Of a DNA stretch of 64,000 nt, positions 36,399 to 49,373 are shown one piece after another (position 1 is the stretch's first letter; each line of letters starts with the position of its first letter). The notes under the pieces are model-generated. The model was not told where the DNA came from. It worked only from the letters and a program-made list of their open reading frames with translations, and did not search any database. This DNA is from Vishniacozyma victoriae (taxonomy: Eukaryota; Basidiomycota; Tremellomycetes; Tremellales; Bulleribasidiaceae): the NCBI GenBank assembly GCA_017654735.1, contig JADPYG010000088.1, positions 4,092,001-4,156,000 of the forward strand. The letters are read 5' to 3'. The translations under genes and the position numbers were made by a program.

Positions 36399-39300
36399 AT
36401 GTCATACCCCGCCTCTGTCGAGCAAGTGACCTCGTCTCGTCTACGTCAAAAGCAAGAAAAAATTCGTCGACCACAGGCAGATGGGGATGAAGCGCAATAC
36501 GACGACGAAGTGGATGTGGGAGTAGGACTAGGAGGACCTGTACTTGACTTTGGAAGGGAGGGAGGTGTCAAATTGGAATCAGGCAAAGGGGGCTGGAAGT
36601 GGACTTGGGTCAATCAGAAGGGCAATAGGGATTCGTTGATAGCGGCAGAGGGGGTTTTGCTGTACCCGGGATGTCGGAACAAAGATGATGAACTGGATGA
36701 TGTACCTGCTTCAAAGATTGCCGATTCTGCTGTAAGTCCATTGTTGATGTAGCATGAGGGGTTTCAGCTAATCAATAGGTCGACTATGTCCGGTCGCTGC
36801 CTGATGTGTCGGAATATGCCTCCATCTCGGACCTGATCATGGATGAGCTTGCAATCGAGCAGCCGAGGGCATCAATGCAAAGATACAAGGGCAATACGCT
36901 GAGCGTGATTATCAACCCTAAAGCGAAATCGGCGAGGCGTTTGCTGGCCTTTCCAGCTGGACCGGTGGGCTGTCATCTCAGTGAGTGAACTGCCCAGAAA
37001 ACAGAAAGGATGCCGCGGCTCAGACCAGATATCTCCCCTTTCCTACCCGCATCCGATTCAAAGCGACACCGACCGTATTTGACGACGTTTAGACCGACTT
37101 CTCAGCCTGCTGAGAGATTCCCAACCGAGATACTCTCAATATGCTCATCCCCATTTCTATCGGGAAGCAAATTGGACCGTGAGCCAGATCATATCTATGC
37201 AGCTGATGATAGGCGAAATGACTGCTCTTCTTGTGCGGCTAGAGGTGACGACGCATATGCTCAATGTCGGAACTCAGCCTGTTACTTGTGCCAACGACCA
37301 GTCGATGGCAGAGACGATCAGAGTAGGGCAGCTCAATCACACCGACACGGAAGGTAGACGGCATGTGGACGCGGCTCTGGACCAGACTAGTTGGAGTCGG
37401 ACTCTTGTTGTGGATGAAGGTGGTGGAGTATGGCTTTGGTGGGAGGAGAAAGTAGAGATCAAGGAGCGCTTGGTCAAGACCATGAAATTGTTAGTCACCT
37501 CCGTGGGATATAGCTGATCAGTCAGGAAGAAAATCAGAGGTCCAGTCAGCGAAGATAGACATAGCTTTTTCAGAATCGCTTTCGGGTCTCGACCTGGCAC
37601 AGCCCTCATCATGTCGGCACGTCGACTGTCGGTCATCGATTACGAGGTACGTCGCGACAGGAGCAAGAGAACTGTGTCTGACAAGCAGAGTGACACCCCA
37701 TCAGAGACTATCATCTTGGAACTGACCGGAAATGGAAGGGTGTTCACTGCTCTCGAGCCCACTTCCTTGTCCCGGAGCGCAAGTTACACCTGTGTAGCAA
37801 CCAATTACGAGATACTTTGGGTGGACGAACTGGCATCAGGGCCACCGATCTTGACTTGGAGACATGATATGGGGAGTGGAGCAATCCGCAGAATGAATCT
37901 GCAGATCTTGAATGGGCCAAATTCTGGTGAGTATGTTTCTTGGCCCATGACATTTCTGATAGACAGAGTACACTTTACTTTCCTCGCCCGGCACATCCCT
38001 TGTCTTGGTCTACGACGTCCCATCATCTCCGCCAGCTCATACTCGCGGAGCAGCCCGCTGTATCGCTCTACCTCGCTCCACCTCGCAGTCTCGTATAATC
38101 AACCTCCAAAGTCTCGACCTCGGCGGGAAAGATCGAGCAGCAGGTGTCGATTCCCACATGGTAGCCATTGACGAGGCTGGAGCGATCACATCTTTCGATA
38201 TGGGGGACTGGAAGGCAGACGCTCCAAATACAATGGATATTGAGGATGATCAGGTCATGGACAAACAGCATCCTGAGCCAATCTGGCACTCTACAATCCG
38301 AAACATGGCCGACGGAAACACCGACACCCAGGCTGTAAGATCATGGGCCGAGAAGGCCAAGACGAAGCACAAAGTCCTTGATCTGCGCGAGATATGGCTA
38401 GGTACGTTTGACTACTCTGCTCTTGCTGACTCCGATCAGATATCAACCAGGATGAGCCGGATTACGACCCCTCGTTCAGCTTCCATGAAATGGAGCAACA
38501 CCTCCAAGAAAGAGACGCCCCTCTTGATAGCTTCGTCACACTGTCAGTCCCATTACCGCGTACCATGTCCAAAGCTGATTTAACCAGAGGCGATATGGCC
38601 CGAGATGCTGTTTGTGAAGAAGGTGCTGGTCGGACACACGCTCTACTGCCCCTCGATATCGACGGCAGCGCATTCACGAACGATTTGGCCAACTTCACCT
38701 CGATAGATCTAGAGAGACACGAGCTGCATCGGGTGGCTGCGCTGCCTCCCGAATCCCCGTCAAATCAACCTCAGACCACCAACGATCCATTGGAGAACAT
38801 CTACGCAACCTTCGCCAAGTCAGATATGTCACCTTTCACCGACAGTCGAGCACGACAACAAAGAGACACTCGACGGCTTGTCCTCGACCTCACCTTATCG
38901 AGAATGGTCATACACTCTGAGCAAGTTCATTCAGCAGATCCCCTGATCCGAAAATCACAAGAACCAGAAACGGCAGACAACCTCTTCGAGCGCACTGGAC
39001 AATTGACCTTGAATGACTCGAACGAACCTGGTCCTCCGGTACTCAAATGGCTAGCGCCGCGAGTCGATTTTGATTCTCGGTTTGATTCCCACGTAACAGG
39101 GACACCCGATGCGACGAGTCTGGATTCGGCAGCGTCTCGGACACTGCTAAATGATTGGACGATCGGATCTGATCCCACGCAATTCACCTGGAAAGACTGG
39201 AGAAGAGATACATCCGCCGTCCCAACTCCAGTCAGAAGACCAGTCCGACCTCTACCTTCCCCTCGAGCATCTGCTACTCAGACATTCGCTCAATCCCAAC

Positions 39301-39551
39301 CGAATCCACGCTATCAAGCTCCAACGATCGCCCAACCTCGCCCGCAGTGGGCGTTACATGGCTCAAGTTCTATTCCGAACATCATGGCTCATGGTCAAGG
39401 TACACGATCCTCCCCTCCGCCAGTGCTCCATTCCAGTCAATCTTATCAGGATCTTGGGGCCAGTACGCAGGCTGAGCGAGGGCCCTTCGGAGGTCGACCC
39501 GACAGCAAGGTCCGCAAGAAATTGGCAAAAAAGCGAGTCGGGGGCTTCTAA
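36399..39551 (+). CDS. RRN6/TAF1C-like RNA polymerase I core-factor protein (tentative)
   Basis: Large protein of about 930 residues in roughly nine exons. Pieces fit an N-terminal beta-propeller: YKGNTLSVIINPKAKSARRL, SFFRIAFGSRPGTALIMSAR, VIDYEV, SASYTCVATNYEILWVDEL, PILTWRHDMGSGAIRRMNL. Then come a helical middle (QQRDTRRLVLDLTLSRMVIH) and a disordered Ser/Pro tail ending in the basic SKVRKKLAKKRVGGF. That basic C-terminal end and the 'FG..PG..L......L...D' propeller pattern suggest the Rrn6 subunit of the Pol I initiation factor, which binds rDNA promoters in the nucleolus. I recognise it only by overall pattern, so it could be another large WD-like nuclear protein. Convergent with the next gene. 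Confidence 0.5.
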
Positions 39552-39661
39552 GGCCATATGGATGAGACTAGGTCGAGCTCTCACGCAATTCATAACGTAT
39601 GTACAGTGCATATGTTGTATCAATCTTCGAATCCGGCCCACATCAGGCTCAGGAGACATCA

Positions 39662-40978
39662 TCACTCACTCCCATCAGATCCATTCTGACCATGTGAAAT
39701 TCGCTTCCTCTTAAAAGAGCCCCCATGCGACGTTTTCCCTATTGTGGTAACTGGGCCCCCTTCAACGAGCCCCTCGTCTTCGTCATCTTCGTCATCTACC
39801 GACTCTGCCGAAGTTGTATCAGCCGCTTGCGATAGATCACGCCTCATTCTGCCTGCAGTGACCTCTGTAGTGTCGACAATGTCGCCGTTCTTGACGGTCA
39901 CGGCGTCGTACAACGTTTCGGTCGGACGTGCGTCGGGATCCGTGGGGAAAAACCATCGGCTGTTGGCTAAGTCGGGCCGTGTTCGAATGACTCCATCGGA
40001 TCCTCGTTCTTTGGTGTATTCGCAGCCAGCCAGGATGGCATGATCCCAGTCGGGACGCTTCACACAAAGCTTCCTCACAATGGCATGCTGACTTCCGTCG
40101 GCCATCAAGATTCGACCGACCTGTTGGGATGCCATCTTCTCGTAGCTCCCGTATTTGGTATTGTGCTCGTTCGGGGCCTCTCTCAGCGTCTCGTGATTGA
40201 GACTGCCGCTTCCGAGCTGCTTTTTCGCTTCGGCGACCGATCTTTTGCCTAGAGGTGGATCGGTCCATCCGAAAATGCCACGAAATTGTTGCGCATCCAT
40301 TTTGCATTGAGGGGACCAGTCTTCCGCCTCTCCATGGGTGGCGGGTGGAACAAATGTCCCGTCTGGTTGATCCACAATCCAGCTGCTGAGCTCCTCGAGC
40401 TGAGTAATCCATGTCGCGTGCGCGCAAGGTTTGGCTCGTCTCAGTTCTTCGACACGCGAGACCTGGAGACCAAGACGATCGGACAAGCCTTCTGGGCCAA
40501 TGGTCTTTTGATTGACTCGACCTTGATTGTCGCACTCCCAAAATCGGTATGAATCTTGTTGACCTGGTAACTCGGCTGCGAATGCGCTGTCATTCAAGGT
40601 GTCGTACCCCCACAGACGATATGCGTTGTTACAATCAAAGTCATAATTGTTCCACATCGTATTTTTGTCTTCCTCTTTTGTCGCCCTAGACATAATGCGG
40701 GCCGCCGTTTTCCGCAATTTCAGCTTTGTGCCACGCACATGAATAGAGTCTCTGTCGGTCAACCCCTCTACGTTGTAAATTGATCCTGCCAGCTCGCTTT
40801 TGCGTTTCGTCCGGATGGTCTTCGATTCTGTCCCGACGTTCGGTAACAGATAACTCCGACAATTTCTCGCTTGCTTTCGCAACTCCTCGTCTGCTCCGCC
40901 ATCTCTTTCCAAGTTCCGTAGACCTTTCACGAGGTAGGATTCTGACGAGCCTGTTGGTGAAGTATGGGTCGTGCTCAT
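39662..40978 (-). CDS. Intronless protein of unknown function
   Basis: An uninterrupted 438-codon frame from ATG 40978; it stays open upstream but has no further ATG. Features: N-terminal GSSESYLVKGLRNLERDGGA, YDFDCNNAYRLWGYDTLNDS, SYRFWECDNQGRVNQKTIGP, a Trp-rich WITQLEELSSWIVDQPDGTF, MASQQVGRILMADGSQHAIV, an acidic run DDEDDEDEGLVEGG and the basic KRKRISHG near the end. No signal peptide, transmembrane segment or known fold is recognised. Charged tail elements suggest a nuclear protein, which is only a guess. Lack of introns is unlike nearly every other gene here. Confidence 0.7.
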   Translation of the reverse strand: MSTTHTSPTGSSESYLVKGLRNLERDGGADEELRKQARNCRSYLLPNVGTESKTIRTKRKSELAGSIYNVEGLTDRDSIHVRGTKLKLRKTAARIMSRATKEEDKNTMWNNYDFDCNNAYRLWGYDTLNDSAFAAELPGQQDSYRFWECDNQGRVNQKTIGPEGLSDRLGLQVSRVEELRRAKPCAHATWITQLEELSSWIVDQPDGTFVPPATHGEAEDWSPQCKMDAQQFRGIFGWTDPPLGKRSVAEAKKQLGSGSLNHETLREAPNEHNTKYGSYEKMASQQVGRILMADGSQHAIVRKLCVKRPDWDHAILAGCEYTKERGSDGVIRTRPDLANSRWFFPTDPDARPTETLYDAVTVKNGDIVDTTEVTAGRMRRDLSQAADTTSAESVDDEDDEDEGLVEGGPVTTIGKTSHGGSFKRKRISHGQNGSDGSE

Positions 40979-41542
40979 GATGTCAGGGTGTGAGGCAAGA
41001 AGCAAAGGGCGAAGAAATGTAAATATGAGCAAATGTTCAGTTGGATGTTTAATGGTGAGAATGTAGAAAGACCAACTTGTTCTCGCCACAATACTACTTC
41101 ATAGCAGGTCCACTGGACCGGGTGTCTGCACAGTGTATCAGCTCAAAAAGGAATGCTCGTAGAAGCTGCTCGAGCTCCAGTCTACCTTTCATTGGATTTC
41201 TCTCGGGTGCCACCCGCGAATCGAGCCTCTAAGGGGGCAGGAAGGAGGAGGGATAGGATGCTTCGTAGGTTTCCTTGACTTAGTGATGTCCTCGGCCGTT
41301 GCCCTGGGCTGTGGCAGTAACCTTTGACGGTTTGTCTATGTAAGGACTTAATTCAACCTTTCACCTTCCTGCCCGTAAGCCAATTATCAAGGGATGCGCA
41401 AGCGAAAGGAGCCGCTTTACCTCGCTCGAAGGTGATTCCGCAGTGAGGTCAGTATGATTCCTTCCGCAGACGGCGGGTCGATAGGGCGATCTGTGATACA
41501 ACTGCATTTGACACAAGATCTAGATCACCGTGTATAGGTGGA
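40979..41542. other. Intergenic region
   Basis: About 560 bp between the start of the intronless gene and the 3' end of NOB1. It holds the orphan's promoter and the NOB1 3' region. Nothing else recognisable. Confidence 0.45.
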
Positions 41543-43116
41543 TCATCGCTTACGCCTAGCAACATTGGGATTTGACCGACCATGACCGATCTTGGGCATC
41601 CCCTGGCCTGACGACCTCCCCTTACCAGACATACCAACAGTAAGGACTTCAGGCAACCACTAACATCATCAGCCATCATCCCGGATCAGAAATGAGGACT
41701 CACATCAGGATTATCCCAACCATCAAGAACACCTTTAGCCAATTTCCTCTCCTCCTTCTGTCTCCTAATATCCTCACTCTTGACTGCATCCTGCCATTCC
41801 CTCTGATCTTCCCTTAGAATCAACCCGTTTCCGGACTTCTGTTGACCCTTAGCTTGACCTGCTTTGGAATGGGGTATAGTGAATTTAGAGCCTCGGAGGG
41901 AGTATTGGAAATTCTTCTTGAGATGGATTGTTTGTTTACCTGTCGAACTTGATGTTGAAACTGTCGTTCGGAGCAGGGTAGCATTTCCGCATGATGGACA
42001 GAATTTCTTGTCTAAATCTCGGCATGTTCTGAGATCAGTATCTTGTGACGGAATAAAAGGGGGGACTCACTTGAAACAAGCATGACACCTCAAGACCCAT
42101 GATTTGACTTTATTAATCCTCTTTCCCTCCTCTCCAACTAGTCCGAGACCCATGCTGAGAAGGACATTCTGAACGGCATAATCTCCCGTCATACATGCCG
42201 CGGCGAGTGGCGATTGGTTCGAGCCAGAACCGGTAGGTACTAGACCAAGATCTTTGGATCGATGTTTAGCGACATTTGAGCTGTTGATCCATTCTCCTCC
42301 GTCTGAATCTTCGTCGTCTAGTGGTGTGCTCTCGTATATTGGGTTCGCGGGCGAGGGGGATGCATCGAGTTTGACCTGGTCGACAGATTCTGTGATCTCT
42401 TCTATACGGTCTTCAATCTTTTCGCTGGTCTCGATCTCGGTCTGCTCGACCTTCGCCGGCGTGCTCTCGGTCGATGCGGTGACTTCACTGGCTTCGATTG
42501 GGACAGCGGCGTCCTTCTCCTTTGCCTTGCCCTTTCCCTTGCTCTTCTGAGCATTCTGAACAGGAGCGGGACCTTTCTTCTCCCCAGGTTGACTCCTTAC
42601 ATTCTTATCCCCATTCACTTCCAATTCGTATTGACAAGTAAGTGCAATTACGCTTAAATCCGTTTGACTGAGAACAGCGTAATCTCCAGTCCTCTTTGCG
42701 AAAGCGATCACTAACAGTCAATTCAAATCAGTTTCCTTAGTGATACATGGCTTACCTCTGGCCATAACATCCGGTTTTGGCATTTCGACTTTCACATCCA
42801 CGCCCATCAAGCCTAGCTGTTGCCAATGAGCCCTTGATTTAGGATCTCGGAGCTCAGCAACTACCATTGGAGTCGTATGGAATGCTTGTGCCAAATGACG
42901 AAGGGGAGTGAGGGATACAAGTGGTCCAGCATCGAGAATGAGGTGTTGAGTGCTTGAGCCAGAGGCGGTGGAAGATGAAGCGGCGGGTTGTTGCTTGGGT
43001 GTGGGTGTAGGCTCTTCTGATGCTACGCTTGGAGTCGACTCGGGAATGGATTCGGCCGGAGTAGCGGGTGCGGTTGACTGAGCAGGCTTTGCTGCTGCGC
43101 TATATGATAGGACCAT
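41543..43116 (-). CDS. NOB1: Nob1, 20S pre-rRNA D-site endonuclease
   Basis: PIN-domain nuclease that cuts 20S pre-rRNA to mature 18S rRNA on late 40S particles. After a Pro/Ser/Ala-rich lead (~60 residues), the PIN domain starts HLILDAGPLVSLTPLRHLAQ with its catalytic Asp, continues VVAELRDPKSRAHW and FAKRTGDYAVLSQTDLSVIA. A long acidic/Ser linker holds SDGGEWINSSNV. Then ACMTGDYAVQNVLLSMGLGL leads to the zinc ribbon CHACFKTCRDLDKKFCPSCG and the ending KGRSSGQGMPKIGHGRSNPN. These are textbook Nob1 blocks. The last intron joins NPD|WLPEVLTVG in frame; stop TGA 41543-41545. Four introns were recognised. Confidence 0.93.
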
Positions 43117-43403
43117 GTTGTTTTCAAGATGTCTAAGCAGTCACTCGTACTTGACTCTCGGTGGACTTCAAAATCTCAATTCTGGATGGAGGTAGATATT
43201 GATAAGGGAATGACGTGGTATTAAATGTATAGACGCGCGTTGTGAGCATCATCTGTTCAACCTTCTACAGTGAACCTACTCCTCTACCTTCATCGACACT
43301 ACCTCAACCCACAGAGAGCCCCATTGAAGCTCTGAAGATACATCAGGAGAGCCGAATCATATTCAATCCTTCCGCTTGATTCTTCCCAACACCGCACTCG
43401 ACC

Positions 43404-44402
43404 ATGTCGTCTATCGGTACAGGATATGATCTGTCCGTCTCAACATACTCCCCTGATGGGAGGTTGTTCCAGGTCAGCTTCAGAATGCCATTTGGCCTCG
43501 TCTCCAGCTGACATATCAGGTCGAATATGCCAACAAAGCCGTAGAAGCCGCTGGGTACGTCTTCTCTTCCCTTTGATCTTCCTCAACGCTATTCATTAAA
43601 TCCTACACCCTCAAGGGTTTATGCCTTCAAGAGTAAGATCTGCATGCTAACGTGTAGTGTCGCAATGGGAATCGTATGCACAGACGGTATCGTTCTCGGT
43701 GTGGAACGACTCCTCCACTCCAAACTTCTCGTTAAAGGATCAAATCGACGAATACAGTCCGCCGACGAACATATCGGTCTTGCTACCGCTGGTCTACTGG
43801 CCGATGGGAAACATATGGGAAGCAGAGCTAGAGAGGAATGTGCGAACTTTAGGGATACCTACAACTCTGCCGTTACTGTTGGTGTACGTCAAGCTTACTC
43901 CTAACATGTTATGCGAGACTGATGACCAGGTTCTAGCAGATCGATTATCAGGATACGTCCAGGCATATACATGTTATGGATCCGTTCGACCATTTGGTAT
44001 CTCAACTTTGGTAGCTGGTATCGACAAGACTGGTCCCAAGCTCTACGCTATCGAACCATCAGGAGTATACTACGGATACCGAGCGACTGCCAGTGGAAAG
44101 GGTAAAGCTCTAGCCAAGACCGAGTTGGAGAAGGTCATCGCCAAGGAGGGTGGTGTAACAGTCAAGGAAGGTGTAATTGAATTGGCAAGAATGTAAGTCA
44201 CCCCACCCCCACCATATGATAGGCACTGATGAATAGTATCCACCTCGTACACGATGATAACAAGGACAAGGATTTCGAGTTGGAGATGACATGGGTCTGT
44301 GCCGAGTCAGGAAACAAGCATAAAGCTGTACCTGCGGAACTACTGGCCGAGGCGGATGCAAAGGGAAAGGCTGCTTTGGAAGAAGGTATGGAGGAGGATT
44401 AG
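43404..44402 (+). CDS. PRE10: 20S proteasome subunit alpha-7 (PRE10/PSMA3 type)
   Basis: Outer-ring alpha subunit of the 20S proteasome. Start [20 protein letters not shown] followed by [14 protein letters not shown] is the alpha-subunit signature and matches Pre10 in wording. Then [80 protein letters not shown] and a C-terminal acidic tail [20 protein letters not shown]. About 265 residues over six exons. Divergent from NOB1 with 287 bp between the starts. Confidence 0.93.
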
Positions 44403-44617
44403 AGGAACAGAAGAATTGGGTATCTAGACGACCATGTACATGCAGACATCATGACGAGAGAGCCCGCAGAGTTTCGCCTCTGCCCGACATGGTTTGAGGC
44501 AGGTTGTACTGAAAGTAAGTATATTGTGAATGCTCCATACAATCTAATCTGTAATATAGCTAATACAACTAAACAGTGCTATACTATTTACAACTTTTGA
44601 TCTGCCTAATCCGATAT

Positions 44618-46114
44618 CTAGACCAGCGCCATCCTGCCCTTTGTCAATCCACCCCGAAAGTTCCTCATCCCTCCCACACGATTCGCAGCTTGCTGCCTCT
44701 GAATCTGGGCATAAGCCTCAAGTACATGCGCCGAAGTCAAGGGTTGCCTAGCACTAGGCGGAGCCGCAAACAATGGTACAGGAACATGCCTCCTGCTTGA
44801 AGTGGAATCATTTCGATCAGGCGAAGTGTTCTTTTTCGCTGGACTATCCGTAGCCAAGGTAGACTTTCGTTTTATCGGACTACCATTCACTGGTCCCGTA
44901 CTTTTTGTAGGAATCTGTCGTAGTGGGGCTTCATGTCGTTCTCGAACTTCTAGTGCTGTCACGCAGAGTGATCTGACCATTTCGAAAGCTAGGAAACCGA
45001 GGATATCGATAATATCGTCGTTTGGGCGGACATCTAGGTATGCTGAGAAGTTTACGAAATCTCGGAATCGGCGTGCTGCTTGTCAGCTAACATTTTACGA
45101 GGGGGAAAAAGGAGCTAACCTTTACGATATGTGAAACTTGCTTGACGACAATCCGAGTAATGCACGTATTCGTCTTTTGTCATTTTTCTTGTAATCTCAT
45201 CCGCTTCCTACTTCGTCAGCTCTGTCATGATTTCGAGGAAACGGTCAAGCTTACACGTAGACGCTGCATTGAATCATGATGAGCCTGGACCTCATCCTCA
45301 TCCCCATCATCATCATCATCCTTGCTATTTGAAGTCGGTAATGATTTCAAGAAATCCGAATACGGAGTCATCAATTCCCAAGGTAATTTAACCATTGTTT
45401 TTCGTGTTTTCAATGTCGATTGATTGGTATCTTCGATCTCCTCTTCCACCTCTGCGGCCCCAGGTCCTGCGTCATCCTCTTTTGCCTTTTTACGAACATC
45501 TTTCCAGGATAGATAAGTTCGGAGTCTGTTTACTTTGGATCGGTCTTCTCGGATGAGAAAGATTAGGTCTTCGGCTGATAGGAATCGAGATGATCGGAGG
45601 TGTGTTAGGAGTCTTGCTCTTGTCACCTGATATTTAGTTAGTCAGGCATTATTCGTGAGCGGGTGAAGACGTACAATCTCGATAATCTGCCCTCTGACTA
45701 CATCTTCCACAAGCTTGACAGTCTCCGGCAATGGTTCTTGGACTTCACCAAAGACGAACATCTACACATCAGACTCGTCCATATATAATGAAGGGGACAT
45801 ACCATAGCAGCAATCTCGTTTGAATATTTATAATCCCCACTAGAACTCTTTGTCTTCTTCTTCTTTTTCCTAGGTTGATCATCATCTTCATCTTCATCAT
45901 CCTCTTCTTCCTCTTCTGCTGGTGAAGGTGATTTCTCTTTCGAGTTAGGAGGTGGTGCGATCGCAACTCGTTTCTTTATGTTTGTACCATTCGAGGAGGT
46001 GGTGGTGGTTGGCTTTATGTTTGAAGGACCCGCTGAACCTGAGCCTGATCCTGAAGCTGGTGGTGGTGCCGGTTGGATTGGAGCGTTGGAAGTGGGAAGT
46101 GCAAGGCCTGACAT
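44618..46114 (-). CDS. SPT3: SAGA complex subunit Spt3
   Basis: Histone-fold protein contacting TBP within the SAGA coactivator. An N-terminal low-complexity acidic/Lys region ends in [11 protein letters not shown] small exon supplies [20 protein letters not shown] and VVRGQIIEI. Then [20 protein letters not shown] and [20 protein letters not shown], all characteristic of Spt3. The second histone-fold half includes [20 protein letters not shown] reached across an intron, then [20 protein letters not shown]. The C-terminus is Ser/Lys/Pro-rich. I use the ATG at 46114; the frame extends upstream only through non-ATG codons. Confidence 0.9.
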
Positions 46115-47122
46115 TTTGATATACCGTCGCGTGAGGGAGACCAATTTGCTTTCTTAGGTATTCGATATGGACCGGTTGGTCTTGGTATGTTGAGAAGAAG
46201 CCGAATAGGTGCACAATCGATGTGAACCCGTCGCTGATCGGATGAAAGGATACGATGTGATATGTTTTGTACAAAAGACAAAGGGAGATTCTATCAACCA
46301 GATCTGTGTGTATGTTTCAAAATCACTCCCTCGTCCAGTGGTCAGAACTGATCTACAAGTAACTATCTTACAAAGGTAAGGTAATAAGTTATCTATTCAA
46401 ATCACTATACCTAAACGACAATTAATGATATTGATATTAAAGTATCTCGGCGTATGATGAATTCTCGTACATGTCGTAACGTTACTCTACCGGTTCCTCG
46501 TGCTCCTATTCCCTCGTTTACCACTCGTCTTTTATTCTCACAACTCAAGCGACCCAGGCCACCCACAAGCGATTCTTCCATTATACCCTCTTACCCAACT
46601 CCACAAGCGATCAGGGGCAACGTCAGGCTCCCCACTTGTCATTCCAAGCCTCGGTGGATTCATTCACCAATCATAATCAAGTATGGGAAAACTCGCTTAG
46701 ATTGTAAGCGATCCTGGGTATATTATGCCGGATGTACGGCTTGGGCCTCGGGACCTTGGCTTTAATGGACTTTTCATCGGGTCGGCGCGATACCGGTCCT
46801 TCGATGCCGGCGTCGTGGGAACATGCAAGTGTAGAAAGAAATCAGCCAAGCGAGCGTATTCCCACCAATGAATGAAATGAGACCGATGAGACCGGACAAA
46901 TGGGCCGCATTCTTTCAGGCGAAGACGACGACTCTTCCGCAACGCCCGGAATTGTCCCGATTTAAGCCTGGACAAGTCTTCAATGCATGCAACTCCTACT
47001 ATCAAGTATTAATTTCTTCAATCCAAATCCCAAGATCCTATGCGCGTTCGTGGTCTATGCTGTTTTGTTCGTAAAAGGCTCGTCAAGTCATCAAGACAAG
47101 ATCGTTCTAATTATGTTTGTTC
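46115..47122. other. Intergenic region about 1 kb, no gene supported
   Basis: AT-rich in its left part, with the SPT3 promoter. Short open frames at 46454-46765 (plus) and 46697-47005 (minus) overlap and show no domain or splice support. Confidence 0.5.
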
Positions 47123-49218
47123 TTATACTACCCTTCCTTTCCATTCTCCACTCTTCATTAAAGATTCTGCATTTTGTTTACTTCTCCAAATCCTTGTGGT
47201 CGCATCACCCGCACAAGCCGCCAACTGCTAATTAGCTTTGCATGATTGAGATTGTGACGGGAACGTACCATATCATGAGCCCAATCAATCGCGCTGACTT
47301 CCGTATCCTCTCTCGCCCCAAATCCAAGCCTGGTAGCTTTAACTTCCCCTTTCGAGTCGGTCTTGCCATTAACATCCCACGCCATAATTCCGCCATATGT
47401 CGACCCGCAAGCCAAATATTTCCCATCAGGAGAGATAGAAGCTCTCAAGTAGAAAGTCGACACGCGTAAATTGGGATCGGTATATGTCCGAGGAAGGATA
47501 GCATGGGTATCAATCCGCTCATCTGGAGATCTAGCACATGCAGGTCGGAGGGCGTGAATTTTGGAATCACCACACATTGCGAATAGATCGCCTGTGGTTG
47601 GAGACTCGACTAAAGCGTTGACTGATCGAGCTCGACGAGAGGGATTGGCGCAGTTTGTTGTAGGATCGGGTAACTCTCCCCAGGCCATCGCAGATGGTCT
47701 GGGTGTTTTCTTTTCTGAAGCTGGAAATCGCAGATCCCATAGCTTTACGATACTGATATCAGCTCTGATCTCATGCCTATTGGTTTGTACATACCCATCG
47801 TATGAACCTCCGGATGCCAGCATTCCAGGCATAGACTGTAAAGCCACAAGGCTAGTCACTGATCGCAAAGCCGTCCTCTGTCCATCAGCTATGTCAAATT
47901 CGGCAAAATCCAGCTGAACGTACATGGTGATTAGGAGTCGTCTTTCTAGACCCCTCCCCATGAGCTCCACGAATAGTCATGACAGGTTCCAAGATCTGAG
48001 TATCCTTTTGAGCACAAAACCCATCGACGCCATTACTATAGCTCGGCCTAGTGAGGGGTAGAGGTGAATCAGCAGCGGATTGTCGTCCTTGACATCTTAA
48101 ATCGAACAGGAGGATGTTTCCGTCTCGACCGGCAGATGCTACTATCGATGATGCGATTGATGGGTCTTGATGAGATCGGGTGGGGTCGAAGAAGGTGACT
48201 GTTTTGACGGAAGAGGTATGACCTCGCATTGTTGATGTCACCCTTGGCGAGCCTCCTTCTAGACTATGTATCCGAGTTGTCTGATCACCAGACGCAGTAA
48301 GCTGTACGTCAGCACTACACAGCCAGAGAGGGGTGAGGGAACGTACGATCCGAGATTCATCGCCTGACCACTTGAGATCAAAGACAGCATTAGGATGTGC
48401 CCTCCACCATTGCCCCTTTTCTTCCCGATGTACACCAAGTCCTTCATCTACATTGATGATCCTCACACCACCCTCTTCACCGCCAATAGCAAGTAATCGT
48501 TGTTTACCCATTGCTTTCGCTGAAGGCGCGTCATAATGTTTAGCTATCGAATTGAAAGCTACCGATAGTGGGGGCGAGTAATCCCTGGAATAACCTGTTG
48601 GAGAGTGGTGGGATGGGAGATAGATTGTGGAAGGGTGTTCGAGGGGGTCGAAGGATGCTGTCGATGTTACCAGAGTAGAAAGGATAGATTGGGGAATATT
48701 ATAATCTGTTTATCAGTCTTGACCTGTTCACAGAGGTAGCACGTACTTCTGATACCGAGAGCCGCCAAGTTACCAGCCAAACCACCATTCACACCTAACC
48801 TAACCCGCCTCCGACTCCATCCAGGACGCGTAGGTTCAGGCGACGGTTCCGCAATCACGACCTCGACAGCTTTCCCAGCGCGTGAACGTGAATCCGAAGA
48901 AGAAGATGATCCAGTAGTATTAAAGAATCCAGTCATACTAGAATTCTGCCCAAGCTTTAATGGCTCAACGACACTTTCCTCCTCCTCCTCATCATCGTTA
49001 ACGAGGTCGAGCCTTGCTCGTTTTCGGGCGTGGGGGGTTGGCGAGCTGTTCTCTTGTGTCGTAATGGGGGGACATCGTGGTGTCCTAGAGTTTGATGTGA
49101 ATATGGGAGCTAGTTTGAGAGGTTTGCGCGACGAGGATGATGATGAGGAGGGGAAGGGAGATGAAGGAGGTAATGGTCGATTATGGTCGATAAACCCAAG
49201 CGGCTCGCGGTTGGGCAT
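47123..49218 (-). CDS. WD40 protein, CDT2/DTL-like
   Basis: Probably the substrate receptor of CRL4-Cdt2 ubiquitin ligase, which degrades replication-licensing factors in S phase. From ATG 49218 the first ~150 residues are disordered, with a basic KRARLD. WD repeats follow: LAIGGEEGGVRIINVDEGLG, WRAHPNAVFDLKWSGDESRI, LTASGDQTTRIHSLEGG, MRGHTSSVKTVTFFDP, IVASAGRDGNILLFDLRCQG, MLASGGSYDGIVKLWDLRFP, YLACGSTYGGIMAWDVNGKT, and the last LAACAGDATTRIWRSK spliced through an intron (47224-47268 approx.). The long insert after DLRCQG (PLTRPSYSNGVDG.. IRGAHGEG) is typical of Cdt2/DTL. The promoter contains two MluI cell-cycle boxes. Other seven-repeat WD proteins cannot be excluded. Confidence 0.7.
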
Positions 49219-49373
49219 CTTGGTGACGAGGAATGGGGAATGTGAAATGGGGGAAGTCAAGACAAGATATAGTGTATGTTGTAGTCTAGTTCATAATTGG
49301 TGTAATATCTCTGCACCTTTACACACTCACGTCGCGTTGAATCAGTTAAATCACCTCCACTCAGGTAAACCTT

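Noticed and set aside
40979..41089. Upstream extension of the intronless gene to 41089
   Set aside because: The added part begins with a GTG and has no ATG; nuclear genes start at ATG, so 40978 is used.
46454..47005. Small open frames in the 1-kb gap between SPT3 and the CDT2-like gene
   Set aside because: They overlap on opposite strands and have arbitrary composition and no splice support.
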